Both the position numbers and the translations under genes were made by a program. Of a stretch of 64,000 nucleotides of DNA, positions 54,650 through 62,397 are shown one piece after another. The DNA lies in contig AFXB01000009.1 in assembly GCA_000238815.2 (NCBI GenBank), positions 1-64,000 on the forward strand, in the 5' to 3' direction. Position 1 is the first letter of the stretch. Each line of letters starts with the position of its first letter. A model generated the notes under the pieces. It was not told the DNA's origin, did no database searches, and saw only the letters and a program-made list of their open reading frames with translations. The stretch is from SAR116 cluster alpha proteobacterium HIMB100. Its GTDB lineage: Bacteria > Pseudomonadota > Alphaproteobacteria > Puniceispirillales > Puniceispirillaceae.

Positions 54650-56674
54650 TCAGGCGCGCGAAGATTTGCGCTTGACGGGTTTGAACCCCCCTTGTTTCGG
54701 TTTGCCCGGCCGTTGCGGCCGCGCTGACTTGCCCGGCTTTTTCCGAATCGACAAGGTTTGATCCGCACGTCTGGTCTCTGCCTGTTTCGGACCTGATTTT
54801 TTTGGTGTTGACGGCTTTGGAACAGATGGTTTTTGGCCAGATGGCTTTTGTCCGGCAGTTTTCGGACCAGCCCTGTCTGGCCGCTGACCGGATTTGTCTG
54901 TGTGTCTGGAACCAGATTTTTTGGGCCCTGACGAGCGGGAATCATCCTGCCATGGCTTTGTTTTCTTCGGGCCAGATCGTTTCGGCCGGTCAGCCCTATC
55001 ATCTGGATGCCATTTGCCCGCCGCGCGCGGCTTACGACCAGACTGAAAGGGTCTTTTACGGTCATGTTTATTTTTTTCACGACCTTCTGGGATCACCGGG
55101 CTGTCAATTTCCTGAACCGTAATATCGTCTGTTAACTGGTTATTCCCTTTCAGGCGGGACAGGAACCCTTCTGTAGCTGTATCGGCAATACCCACATGGC
55201 TTTCCGCATGATGTAAGTGAATATCGCCCACATCTGAACGCTTTACACCGCCACGGCCAGTCAATAAGGACAATAACCCGCGCACATGCATATCCTGGCC
55301 TTTACCCGCAGACAGGCTGAACCAACGATATGTTTTTGCAGCATAGGCCATATTCGGCTCCGCAGCCTCGCCCAGTTCTTCAGGGGCGGCCATATCGCGG
55401 CGATGCTGACGGATCAGAGCCAGTGCCAATTGATGCGCAGAAAAACTTTCAGCCAATTGAGCCTGCAAGCTGGCTTCAGCCTCATCAGCCTGGCTGGTTA
55501 AATCAGGGTTGTGCAAAATTCTTTCATCATCACGGGCCCGAATGGCATCTGCATCTGGTGCGCTGCCCCATTCTGCTGTGATGCCAGCCATCTGGAGCAG
55601 TTTCTGGGTTTTCCGGTAGCTGTTATCCGGCACAACGATAATCGCTGTACCTTTGCGCCCTGCCCGGCCGGTGCGTCCTGAGCGGTGCAACAAAACATCT
55701 GCGGTACGCGGCAAATCAGCATGAATCACAAGGTCAAGATGCGGCAGGTCAATCCCTCTGGCAGCAACATCAGTGGCCACACAAACCCGCGCGCGCCCAT
55801 CCCGCATCGCCTGTATTGCCTGATTACGCGCAGCTTGATTGAGATCACCTGACAGCGCCACAACAGACAGGCCGCGATTGGCAAGCCGCGTTGAAAGATA
55901 AGATACTGAGGCCCGCGTCGCACAAAAAATGACAGCCTTTGTTTCATCATGGTAACGCAACAAATTTATAATGGCGTTCTGGCGATCAGAGGGCCGCACT
56001 GAGCAGGCCTGATAAGTGATGTCTTTGTGCTGTTCTTCGGCAGAAATCGTCTCTACCCGCATTGCCTCTGTCTGGTAGCGGCGGGCAAGAGCAGCAATTG
56101 TACGCGGCACAGTCGCGGAAAACATCAGCGTCCGGCGCTGGTCCGGTGCAGCCTTCAGCAGGGTTTCCAAATCTTCACGAAACCCCATATCCAGCATTTC
56201 ATCTGCTTCATCAAGAACAACAGCACGCAAATGGTCAGGATAAAAGCTGTTCCGGTTCAGATGATCAACAAGACGACCTGGCGTACCGATTAAAAGGTCA
56301 ACGCGGCCAGACAGCGCGCGCCGCTCTGTGCGAATATCCATGCCGCCAACAGCAGACGCCAGCACCAGCCCTGTTTCAGCGTAAAGCCAGTCCAATTCGG
56401 CCTTAACCTGAAGAGCAAGTTCGCGTGTTGGGGTGATCACCAGCGCCGCCGGACGAGACGGCAGATCAGAGTCAGCTTCATCATCCAACAGCTGGCCCGC
56501 CACGCTTAACCCGAAAGCAACCGTCTTGCCCGACCCCGTCTGGGCAGAGACCAGCAGATCACGACCAGAGCACTCCTCAGCCAAAACAGCCGACTGAACA
56601 TCGGTCATCGCGGTGAAACCGCGCTTCTCCAGCGCGTCTGCCAAAAGCGGATGCGCGGCGTCAAATTGTGTCAT
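54650..56674 (-). CDS. DEAD-box RNA helicase with long basic tail
   Basis: The 674-aa enzyme has all DEAD motifs: Q-motif near MTDVQSAV, motif I SAQTGSGKT (43-51), DEAD in VVLDEADEMLDMGF, SAT in FSATVP, and HRSGRTGRAG. After a DbpA-like or other C-terminal region, the last about 130 residues are rich in Lys, Pro, Ser and Arg (KPSGQKPSVPKPSTPKKSG). Such tails bind RNA nonspecifically. It likely works in ribosome biogenesis or cold-type RNA remodelling. No operon partner is visible. Confidence 0.92.
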   Translation of the reverse strand: MTQFDAAHPLLADALEKRGFTAMTDVQSAVLAEECSGRDLLVSAQTGSGKTVAFGLSVAGQLLDDEADSDLPSRPAALVITPTRELALQVKAELDWLYAETGLVLASAVGGMDIRTERRALSGRVDLLIGTPGRLVDHLNRNSFYPDHLRAVVLDEADEMLDMGFREDLETLLKAAPDQRRTLMFSATVPRTIAALARRYQTEAMRVETISAEEQHKDITYQACSVRPSDRQNAIINLLRYHDETKAVIFCATRASVSYLSTRLANRGLSVVALSGDLNQAARNQAIQAMRDGRARVCVATDVAARGIDLPHLDLVIHADLPRTADVLLHRSGRTGRAGRKGTAIIVVPDNSYRKTQKLLQMAGITAEWGSAPDADAIRARDDERILHNPDLTSQADEAEASLQAQLAESFSAHQLALALIRQHRRDMAAPEELGEAAEPNMAYAAKTYRWFSLSAGKGQDMHVRGLLSLLTGRGGVKRSDVGDIHLHHAESHVGIADTATEGFLSRLKGNNQLTDDITVQEIDSPVIPEGREKNKHDRKRPFQSGRKPRAAGKWHPDDRADRPKRSGPKKTKPWQDDSRSSGPKKSGSRHTDKSGQRPDRAGPKTAGQKPSGQKPSVPKPSTPKKSGPKQAETRRADQTLSIRKKPGKSARPQRPGKPKQGGFKPVKRKSSRA

Positions 56675-56822
56675 TAAATTTTGCCTTTGTGCTCATGTCC
56701 GGCCCGTCTCTTCACAAACACCTGCTTGTTGTTCCACGGACATGCCTGATGTGTCACGGTTTTAGCAGTGATTGCAGATTTGTAAAGCAAAACAGTCTGC
56801 ACCCCTGCTACTGGACAAGGCG

Positions 56823-56918
56823 ATGAAGCAAGGGCTAAGAAGGGGATCATGGGAAATCTGGCAATTCCGCCAGCAGTTTTTGTCCGGGGATGAACTGAGT
56901 TCTGATTATGTCTGCTAG
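56823..56918 (+). CDS. 31-aa ORF overlapping the GT9 gene start
   Basis: ATG at 56823 (GGACAAGGCG upstream) opens MKQGLRRGSWEIWQFRQQFL and ends DYVC at TAG 56918, overlapping the start of the glycosyltransferase by 11 bp in another frame. The 5' region is open further to a TTG. The overlap is typical of translational coupling, but coding status is uncertain. Confidence 0.3.
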   Translation: MKQGLRRGSWEIWQFRQQFLSGDELSSDYVC

Positions 56919-57957
56919 GTCTGTTCTGTCTTCTGCACGTCATTTGTTGGTAATCCAGCCTCTGGTTGGCATTGGTGATATGATCTGGCACAAGCCCTGG
57001 ATTGACCAGCTGGCCCGCAGCCACAAAGTCACACTGATGACAAAACCGTCGGTTCAGGCAGATGTGATCTTTGCCGACGCCCCGGACAGTTTTTCTGTAT
57101 TGACGCTGGAGAGGTCAATCCGCGGCAAAAGCGGGCGGCATGACGGCCTGTTGGGTTTTTTCAGGCTGGTCAGCGAAATGCGTTCAAGCGGGGCAGATGC
57201 AGCTGTTATTTTGCATGCATCTTCGCGCTATGCGCTGGCTGCGCGGCTGGCTGGCATAAAGGTCAGGTTAGGATATGGCATCGGCCACCAGCAACAGCAT
57301 TTGAACGCTGGCCATTATCTGGATAAGTCTGCGATGCGTGAACATGCGATTGACCGGGTCAGAAATTTTGCAGACTTAAACGGATTTGGACTGAACCCGC
57401 CCGTCTGGACAATAACACCGCGTCCTGCCGCGCGAAAAGAGGCTGAACGGCTGCTGGGCGTATGGGCTGCAACCGCTGAACAGACAAGCTTTTCAACTTT
57501 TTTATGCATCGGTATTGGCGCCATGCATCCCGAGCGGCAATGGGGGGCAGCCCGGTTTGCAGAGCTGATCAGCCTTCTTGCAGATATGCGGCCTGATCTG
57601 TCTTGTCTTATTCTGGGCGGGCCAAGCGAACAGGGCCTGGCGGATGAGATCAGATCAATTTTACATGCGCGCAAACTGGCTCCGCCTGTATTTTTGGGCA
57701 GATTAGATGAAGCTGTTGCGCTGATGGCCTTGTCTTGTGGTTATGTTGGCAATGATACCAGCCTGCTGAATTTTATGGTTTGTGTGGATAAGCCGGCACT
57801 TGGCCTGTTTTCCCAATCTAAGCCGCTGACTTACAGCGCGCTTCTGCATAAAACAGATGCGATTGCAGAGAATGAATTTGGCCAGCCGGGGATCATTCAC
57901 AAAATTACGCCAGCCAAACTGCTCGACAAAATAAATAGTCTGTGGCCTGAGGGCTGA
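56908..57957 (+). CDS. Glycosyltransferase family 9 (ADP-heptose:LPS heptosyltransferase-like)
   Basis: The 349-aa protein has the GT9 layout: LLVIQPLVGIGDMIWHKPWI in the N-terminal Rossmann half, ASSRYALAARLAGIKVRLGY, then the C-terminal half with FLCIGIGAMHPERQW, CLILGGPSEQGL and GNDTSLLNFMVC. GT9 enzymes transfer heptose or related sugars to LPS core in the cytoplasm. The subfamily cannot be set. A TGA lies in frame before the ATG, so the start is fixed. Confidence 0.85.
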   Translation: MSARSVLSSARHLLVIQPLVGIGDMIWHKPWIDQLARSHKVTLMTKPSVQADVIFADAPDSFSVLTLERSIRGKSGRHDGLLGFFRLVSEMRSSGADAAVILHASSRYALAARLAGIKVRLGYGIGHQQQHLNAGHYLDKSAMREHAIDRVRNFADLNGFGLNPPVWTITPRPAARKEAERLLGVWAATAEQTSFSTFLCIGIGAMHPERQWGAARFAELISLLADMRPDLSCLILGGPSEQGLADEIRSILHARKLAPPVFLGRLDEAVALMALSCGYVGNDTSLLNFMVCVDKPALGLFSQSKPLTYSALLHKTDAIAENEFGQPGIIHKITPAKLLDKINSLWPEG

Positions 57958-58079
57958 ACTAAACTGATTTTTTTGCGCCCATTCACACAAGCCTTGTGAA
58001 CAGACAGGCGAGCCGTTATGGTCTATCGCGGGTTTTGTGTGACAGTTACCCGGTTTTAATGGATGAGAGTTCTGCAGAT

Positions 58080-59060
58080 ATGAGTGATACAAATATGGAC
58101 GTCCTGTTCGTCGGTAATGCGATTATGGATGTGCTCAGTGCTTGTGATGAGACATTTCTGAGCGAACATAATATCGAGAAGGGCGGCATGAACCTGATTG
58201 ATGAGGACCGTGCTTTATATCTGTATCAAGCGATGCCAGACAAAACCGAACAGTCCGGCGGGTCAGCAGCAAACAGTGCTTATGGATTTGCCTGTCTGGG
58301 CGGAAAGGCCGGATTTGCGGGCCAGGTCGCTGAAGATGAAGTTGGCAACGGGTTCATTCGTGATCTGCAGGCAGGCGGCGTTACATTTGCAGGCCAGCAG
58401 ACAAATAGCGGCCCCGCCACCGCCCGATCCATGATCCTGGTTACGCCAGACACCATCCGATCAATGAATACTTATCTGGGCACGTCTTTATATCTGGACG
58501 CAAGCCATCTGTCGCCGGAGACCCGTGCTGAAATTATTTATCTTGAAGGTTATTTATTTGACGCTCCTGAAGGGCCATCCATCTTTGCCCGTGCAGCTGA
58601 AATTGCCAGACAGACAGATGCCCAGCTGGCTCTGTCTTTATCAGATGCCTGGTGTGTGGACAGGCATTATGACGCCTTATCTGATTTTGTGCGTGAACAT
58701 GTTTCTATCCTGTTCAGCAATGAAGCCGAAATTCAGAGCCTGGGCAAATCTGACCTGCACAGTTCTGCGGAGCTGGTCTCAGATTGGGTTGACGAATTAA
58801 TCGTGACAAAAGGCGCTGACGGGGCCAGCATTTTTGCAGGAGACGAACAGGTCAGCGTTCCTGCTATGCCGATTGGCAAAGTTGTGGACACAACAGGGGC
58901 AGGAGATTTGTTTGCCGCAGGCTATCTGTTTGGCCGGGTGACAGGCGCATCATTGCTGCAGTCGGCCGAGCTGGCCAGCATGTGTGCAGGGGAAGTTATC
59001 TGCCATTTCGGTGCACGCCCGGCGCAGGATTTATCCGGTTTCATTGCCGAAGCTGTTTAA
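58080..59060 (+). CDS. PfkB-family sugar/nucleoside kinase (adenosine kinase-like)
   Basis: The 326-aa protein (from ATG 58080; 58059 and 58095 are alternatives) has the two PfkB signatures: GGSAANSAYGFACLGG near the N-terminus and DTTGAGDLFAAGYLFG near the C-terminus, with the catalytic Asp in TTGAGD. The family phosphorylates adenosine, fructose or similar sugars. The long spacing to GT9 (123 bp) does not prove an operon. Its stop overlaps the S8 protease stop on the other strand. Confidence 0.85.
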   Translation: MSDTNMDVLFVGNAIMDVLSACDETFLSEHNIEKGGMNLIDEDRALYLYQAMPDKTEQSGGSAANSAYGFACLGGKAGFAGQVAEDEVGNGFIRDLQAGGVTFAGQQTNSGPATARSMILVTPDTIRSMNTYLGTSLYLDASHLSPETRAEIIYLEGYLFDAPEGPSIFARAAEIARQTDAQLALSLSDAWCVDRHYDALSDFVREHVSILFSNEAEIQSLGKSDLHSSAELVSDWVDELIVTKGADGASIFAGDEQVSVPAMPIGKVVDTTGAGDLFAAGYLFGRVTGASLLQSAELASMCAGEVICHFGARPAQDLSGFIAEAV

Positions 59061-62000
59061 AAATTCAGCTTTGCACCAATCCGCATATCTACAGCCGATT
59101 TCCCTCTGATGCCTGCAAAATTATGGCTGTATTGAGCAGAAGAGTACCAGTTGAAGCCAAGCGATGTGTCTGCCTGCATGATATGGTAGAGATCGATTTG
59201 GCGGGCCGGATTGACCAGTGATATCTGGTCATAAACAGACAGATAACCGCCATCAGCCTGATAGCCTCTGGTTGTTGCCTGGGTCATGACCCCAGAGGTT
59301 GTTGCCAACGGCAGGGCTACGCCAAACTGGTGATGCAGAGAGAGGTGATGAGAGGGGCGGTAATCCACCTGAAAGCTCACCTTGTCAGCCATTAAATTAT
59401 GATATCCGATCATATCAGCATATAAGGCCTCGGCAGTGGTGCGGAGCAGGCTGTATCGGCTTTGCAGCTGGAGGTTTTCGGTCACATACCGGTTCATACC
59501 CATTTGCAGATAAGCCGTGCGAGATGGACGTGCCAACTGGTATACACCTGACAAACCTGCCCCTAAAACGCTGTTCTGTTCGGTCAGAATGCCGGCAGTG
59601 ATGTCATGATGCACAAGCTCAGATATCAGATCTGCGGTTACTGCATATTCAGTAAACTGGTGACCCTGATCAGTGGCTCCGCGCAATAACCGCGCGCTCA
59701 GCCCAAGTTCTGTTGTCGGCCGCCAAAATGATGATATCTGGAGGATGTCCTGACTGGAAGCTGATAAAAACGAAGAGGCCAGCTGGGGCGCGTCCACCTG
59801 GCGATCCAGTAATAAGGGATCTGTTTTTTTCAGCCGCAGCAAGTCAATACCGGATACCGCATTGGCATAGCTGAAGGCCAACCGGTCAGGCAACCCGTCA
59901 CCAGCGCTCCCTTGTGATACAAGCTGGAGATTGTCTGACTGATAGACAGGGTCAGGCGCGCTGCGATCCAGCTGGTCAAGAAAGGCCTGATTGGACGGGA
60001 GCGGTTGTACCGCCTGTATAATTGTTGGCTGCCAGCTATAGGCACGGGCATAGCCATCCATAACACCGATGGTCAGGTCGCCAGCCTGTAAAGCCTGACC
60101 AAACACGAAGGACGGGTGAAGAGCCGTATTCTGCATGATTACCCCGGCAAGTGCATGACCGTTGGTTCCGGCAATTGACAACCCGCCCTGAGGCTGGCTG
60201 GCCTCAGCCAGATTAAGAAGCCCCACACCATAGACTGTGTCTGTGCCGGTGGCCCCTAAATCTGTCGCAGTGGACAGGACCAGAGTGGTCAGCTGTTCCG
60301 GGGTCAGATTCGGAAACTGTTCTTTTAATAAGGCCAGCCCGCCAGTAACATGCGGGGCAGCCATAGATGTGCCTTGCAGATTTTTATAGGATACCGGCGG
60401 CGAGGTCGTGTTGTCATCCACATCATAAGTGGAATAAATCGCAACCCCGGGTGCCGCAATACAAAAATCTTTGGCATAGCCACACCCATTGCTGAAGCTG
60501 GCTATCTGGTTATTCTGGTCAACCGCAACAACGGTCAGCCACTGGCCGGATACATTATCATCAACCACCGCATAAGACCCCCGAAATGAGGGGATGTTGT
60601 CATTCACAGATGTATTTGTATTGGCTGCATATTGGACGAAATTATTGGTTGCTGAATCTGAATAGAGCTTGACCTGGCCCGTTTCCGTATTCAGCCCGTC
60701 ATTACCGTTGGCAAAAACAACAACTGTGTTATCTGTTGCGGTCTGCCAGGCTGATAATTCGGTGGGATACAGGCCATATATAGGCGAGGTAACCCCATTA
60801 ACCGTCTGGCTTCCGGAAATGAATTCTGATGAGTTGTTATCATCGTAATTATAATAAGGTCGTTTGTAAAAATAGGTTGACCCATTATAGCTGAGCGTAT
60901 CGGTTTTGGTTGACCCCCAGCTGTTATTCATCACCGCAATTCCAGAACCTGAACCAGCCGCAATTGCATTTACAAGCTGCGGTGTTGTCACAAACGATAA
61001 ATCATTACCAAATATTTTCACTGGCTTGATGGTCACATCAGGGGCAACGCCATGCATGCCTGTATCATTCTTCACCGCACCAATGGTTCCTGCGACATGA
61101 GTACCATGTGAAGAGATACAGCCATTTGCAGGACAAGATACGATGCTGTCGCCATCAAGGGCATCATAGGCTGTGGTCAGATTGGCCTGTAAATCCGCAT
61201 GGTTTGTATCAAAAGGCGAATCCAAAACCGATACGGTCACCCCGTCCCCGGTATATCCTCTGGCATAGGCGGTAGAGGCATTAATCGCCCCAAGCCCGTA
61301 ATTCGCACTATATTCAGCTGTTTCCCAAACAGCGGTATCCAGATTTTCATTGCCGCCACCTGAGCCTCCGCCAGAGCCTCCTCCAGAGCCCCCGCCAGAC
61401 CCGCCATCAGAGCCACCAGCAGAACCAGCGCCCGGCGATGTTTTTGCTGACCCGCCTGAGGCTGCAGCTGCTACCGCGCCCGCCCCAGCCGCAACACCAG
61501 CCATTGTTGCCGTCGTGACCGCGCCAGCTGCTGCACTGGCTGCAGCTGCGCCTGCCCCTGCCCCTGCCCCAAGGCCACCCGCAGCGCCCACCGCAGGTGG
61601 TGGCAGAGGTACCGGGGGCGGAGCAGGCAAAGGCGGTGCAGCATTCAGCTGTCCTAAAAGAGGATCGCGCAAATGAGCAGACATTACCTGGAGCACAGCC
61701 AAACGTGCTTCGGCAGCCAGTTTTTTTGCTGTTGAACTGCGGCGTTTTGCCTTGCGCCTCACATCCTCTCGCCACTGACGCGATCGCGGCTGAGCCCAGA
61801 TCGTCTGACGCGCAGGCTGGGCGGTCATAAAGCCTTGCCGTTGGTCAGGCTGACTGGCTGCCGGAGCGGCGGATGCTGCTGCTACCAGCTGAGTGAGAAG
61901 GCGCTGCAGAGTGCGCGCAGGCAAGGGCAATTTTTCTTTCAGTTCAGCCAGACTATGTGCCTGGATCCGCAAATCATCAGCAGCGGCCCATAAAGCGACC

Positions 62001-62206
62001 AGCTGAGCATGAGACGGCGAATGGCCAGCCGCCGTCAAAAGCTGGTCGACTTCTGCAAACCACCCGGTCTGAGCAAAGACAGCATGACGGTCTGCCCGGC
62101 CTTCAGCCCGCAGAGGAAAGACAGACAATACCAGACAAACGCACGCCAGACACCCGATTACTGTCTGAACTGGCCTCAGTTTTTCATGCCAGCGGCTCAA
62201 CACCAT
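59057..62206 (-). CDS. S8 subtilase-family autotransporter-like protease
   Basis: About 1049 aa. A hydrophobic N-terminal segment (VIGCLACVCLVLSVFPLRA) targets export. A Pro-rich and Ala/Gly-rich low-complexity stretch (about 190-285) ends in Gly-Ser repeats. The S8 catalytic triad follows: Asp329 in SVLDSPFD, His370 in SSHGTHVAGT, Ser614 in LQGTSMAAPH. The C-terminal third (from about 770) has many alternating hydrophobic/polar segments and ends with Phe, like an outer-membrane beta-barrel. The protease would be displayed on or released from the surface. The ATG at 62206 is used; a GTG at 62212 is open. Confidence 0.85.
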   Translation of the reverse strand: MVLSRWHEKLRPVQTVIGCLACVCLVLSVFPLRAEGRADRHAVFAQTGWFAEVDQLLTAAGHSPSHAQLVALWAAADDLRIQAHSLAELKEKLPLPARTLQRLLTQLVAAASAAPAASQPDQRQGFMTAQPARQTIWAQPRSRQWREDVRRKAKRRSSTAKKLAAEARLAVLQVMSAHLRDPLLGQLNAAPPLPAPPPVPLPPPAVGAAGGLGAGAGAGAAAASAAAGAVTTATMAGVAAGAGAVAAAASGGSAKTSPGAGSAGGSDGGSGGGSGGGSGGGSGGGNENLDTAVWETAEYSANYGLGAINASTAYARGYTGDGVTVSVLDSPFDTNHADLQANLTTAYDALDGDSIVSCPANGCISSHGTHVAGTIGAVKNDTGMHGVAPDVTIKPVKIFGNDLSFVTTPQLVNAIAAGSGSGIAVMNNSWGSTKTDTLSYNGSTYFYKRPYYNYDDNNSSEFISGSQTVNGVTSPIYGLYPTELSAWQTATDNTVVVFANGNDGLNTETGQVKLYSDSATNNFVQYAANTNTSVNDNIPSFRGSYAVVDDNVSGQWLTVVAVDQNNQIASFSNGCGYAKDFCIAAPGVAIYSTYDVDDNTTSPPVSYKNLQGTSMAAPHVTGGLALLKEQFPNLTPEQLTTLVLSTATDLGATGTDTVYGVGLLNLAEASQPQGGLSIAGTNGHALAGVIMQNTALHPSFVFGQALQAGDLTIGVMDGYARAYSWQPTIIQAVQPLPSNQAFLDQLDRSAPDPVYQSDNLQLVSQGSAGDGLPDRLAFSYANAVSGIDLLRLKKTDPLLLDRQVDAPQLASSFLSASSQDILQISSFWRPTTELGLSARLLRGATDQGHQFTEYAVTADLISELVHHDITAGILTEQNSVLGAGLSGVYQLARPSRTAYLQMGMNRYVTENLQLQSRYSLLRTTAEALYADMIGYHNLMADKVSFQVDYRPSHHLSLHHQFGVALPLATTSGVMTQATTRGYQADGGYLSVYDQISLVNPARQIDLYHIMQADTSLGFNWYSSAQYSHNFAGIRGKSAVDMRIGAKLNF

Positions 62207-62397
62207 TCCCACTCAACATTCATTAACACAACTTTCATCTCAGGCAGGGACCTGAACAGATTAGGGCAAGATGACTTACAAATCTTTTTAAAACCTGTTT
62301 ACCTCGCGGGCATAGTAACGACAGTAAACGGCAAAATTGCACCTCAGCTGAACAGTAAAATGTTTATTTAAATCAGATTTGTGACCAGACCAGTTTT

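Noticed and set aside
61350-61430. Regular short repeats resembling a repeat array
   Set aside because: They encode the Gly-Ser linker of the S8 protease; there are no spacers, so this is not CRISPR.
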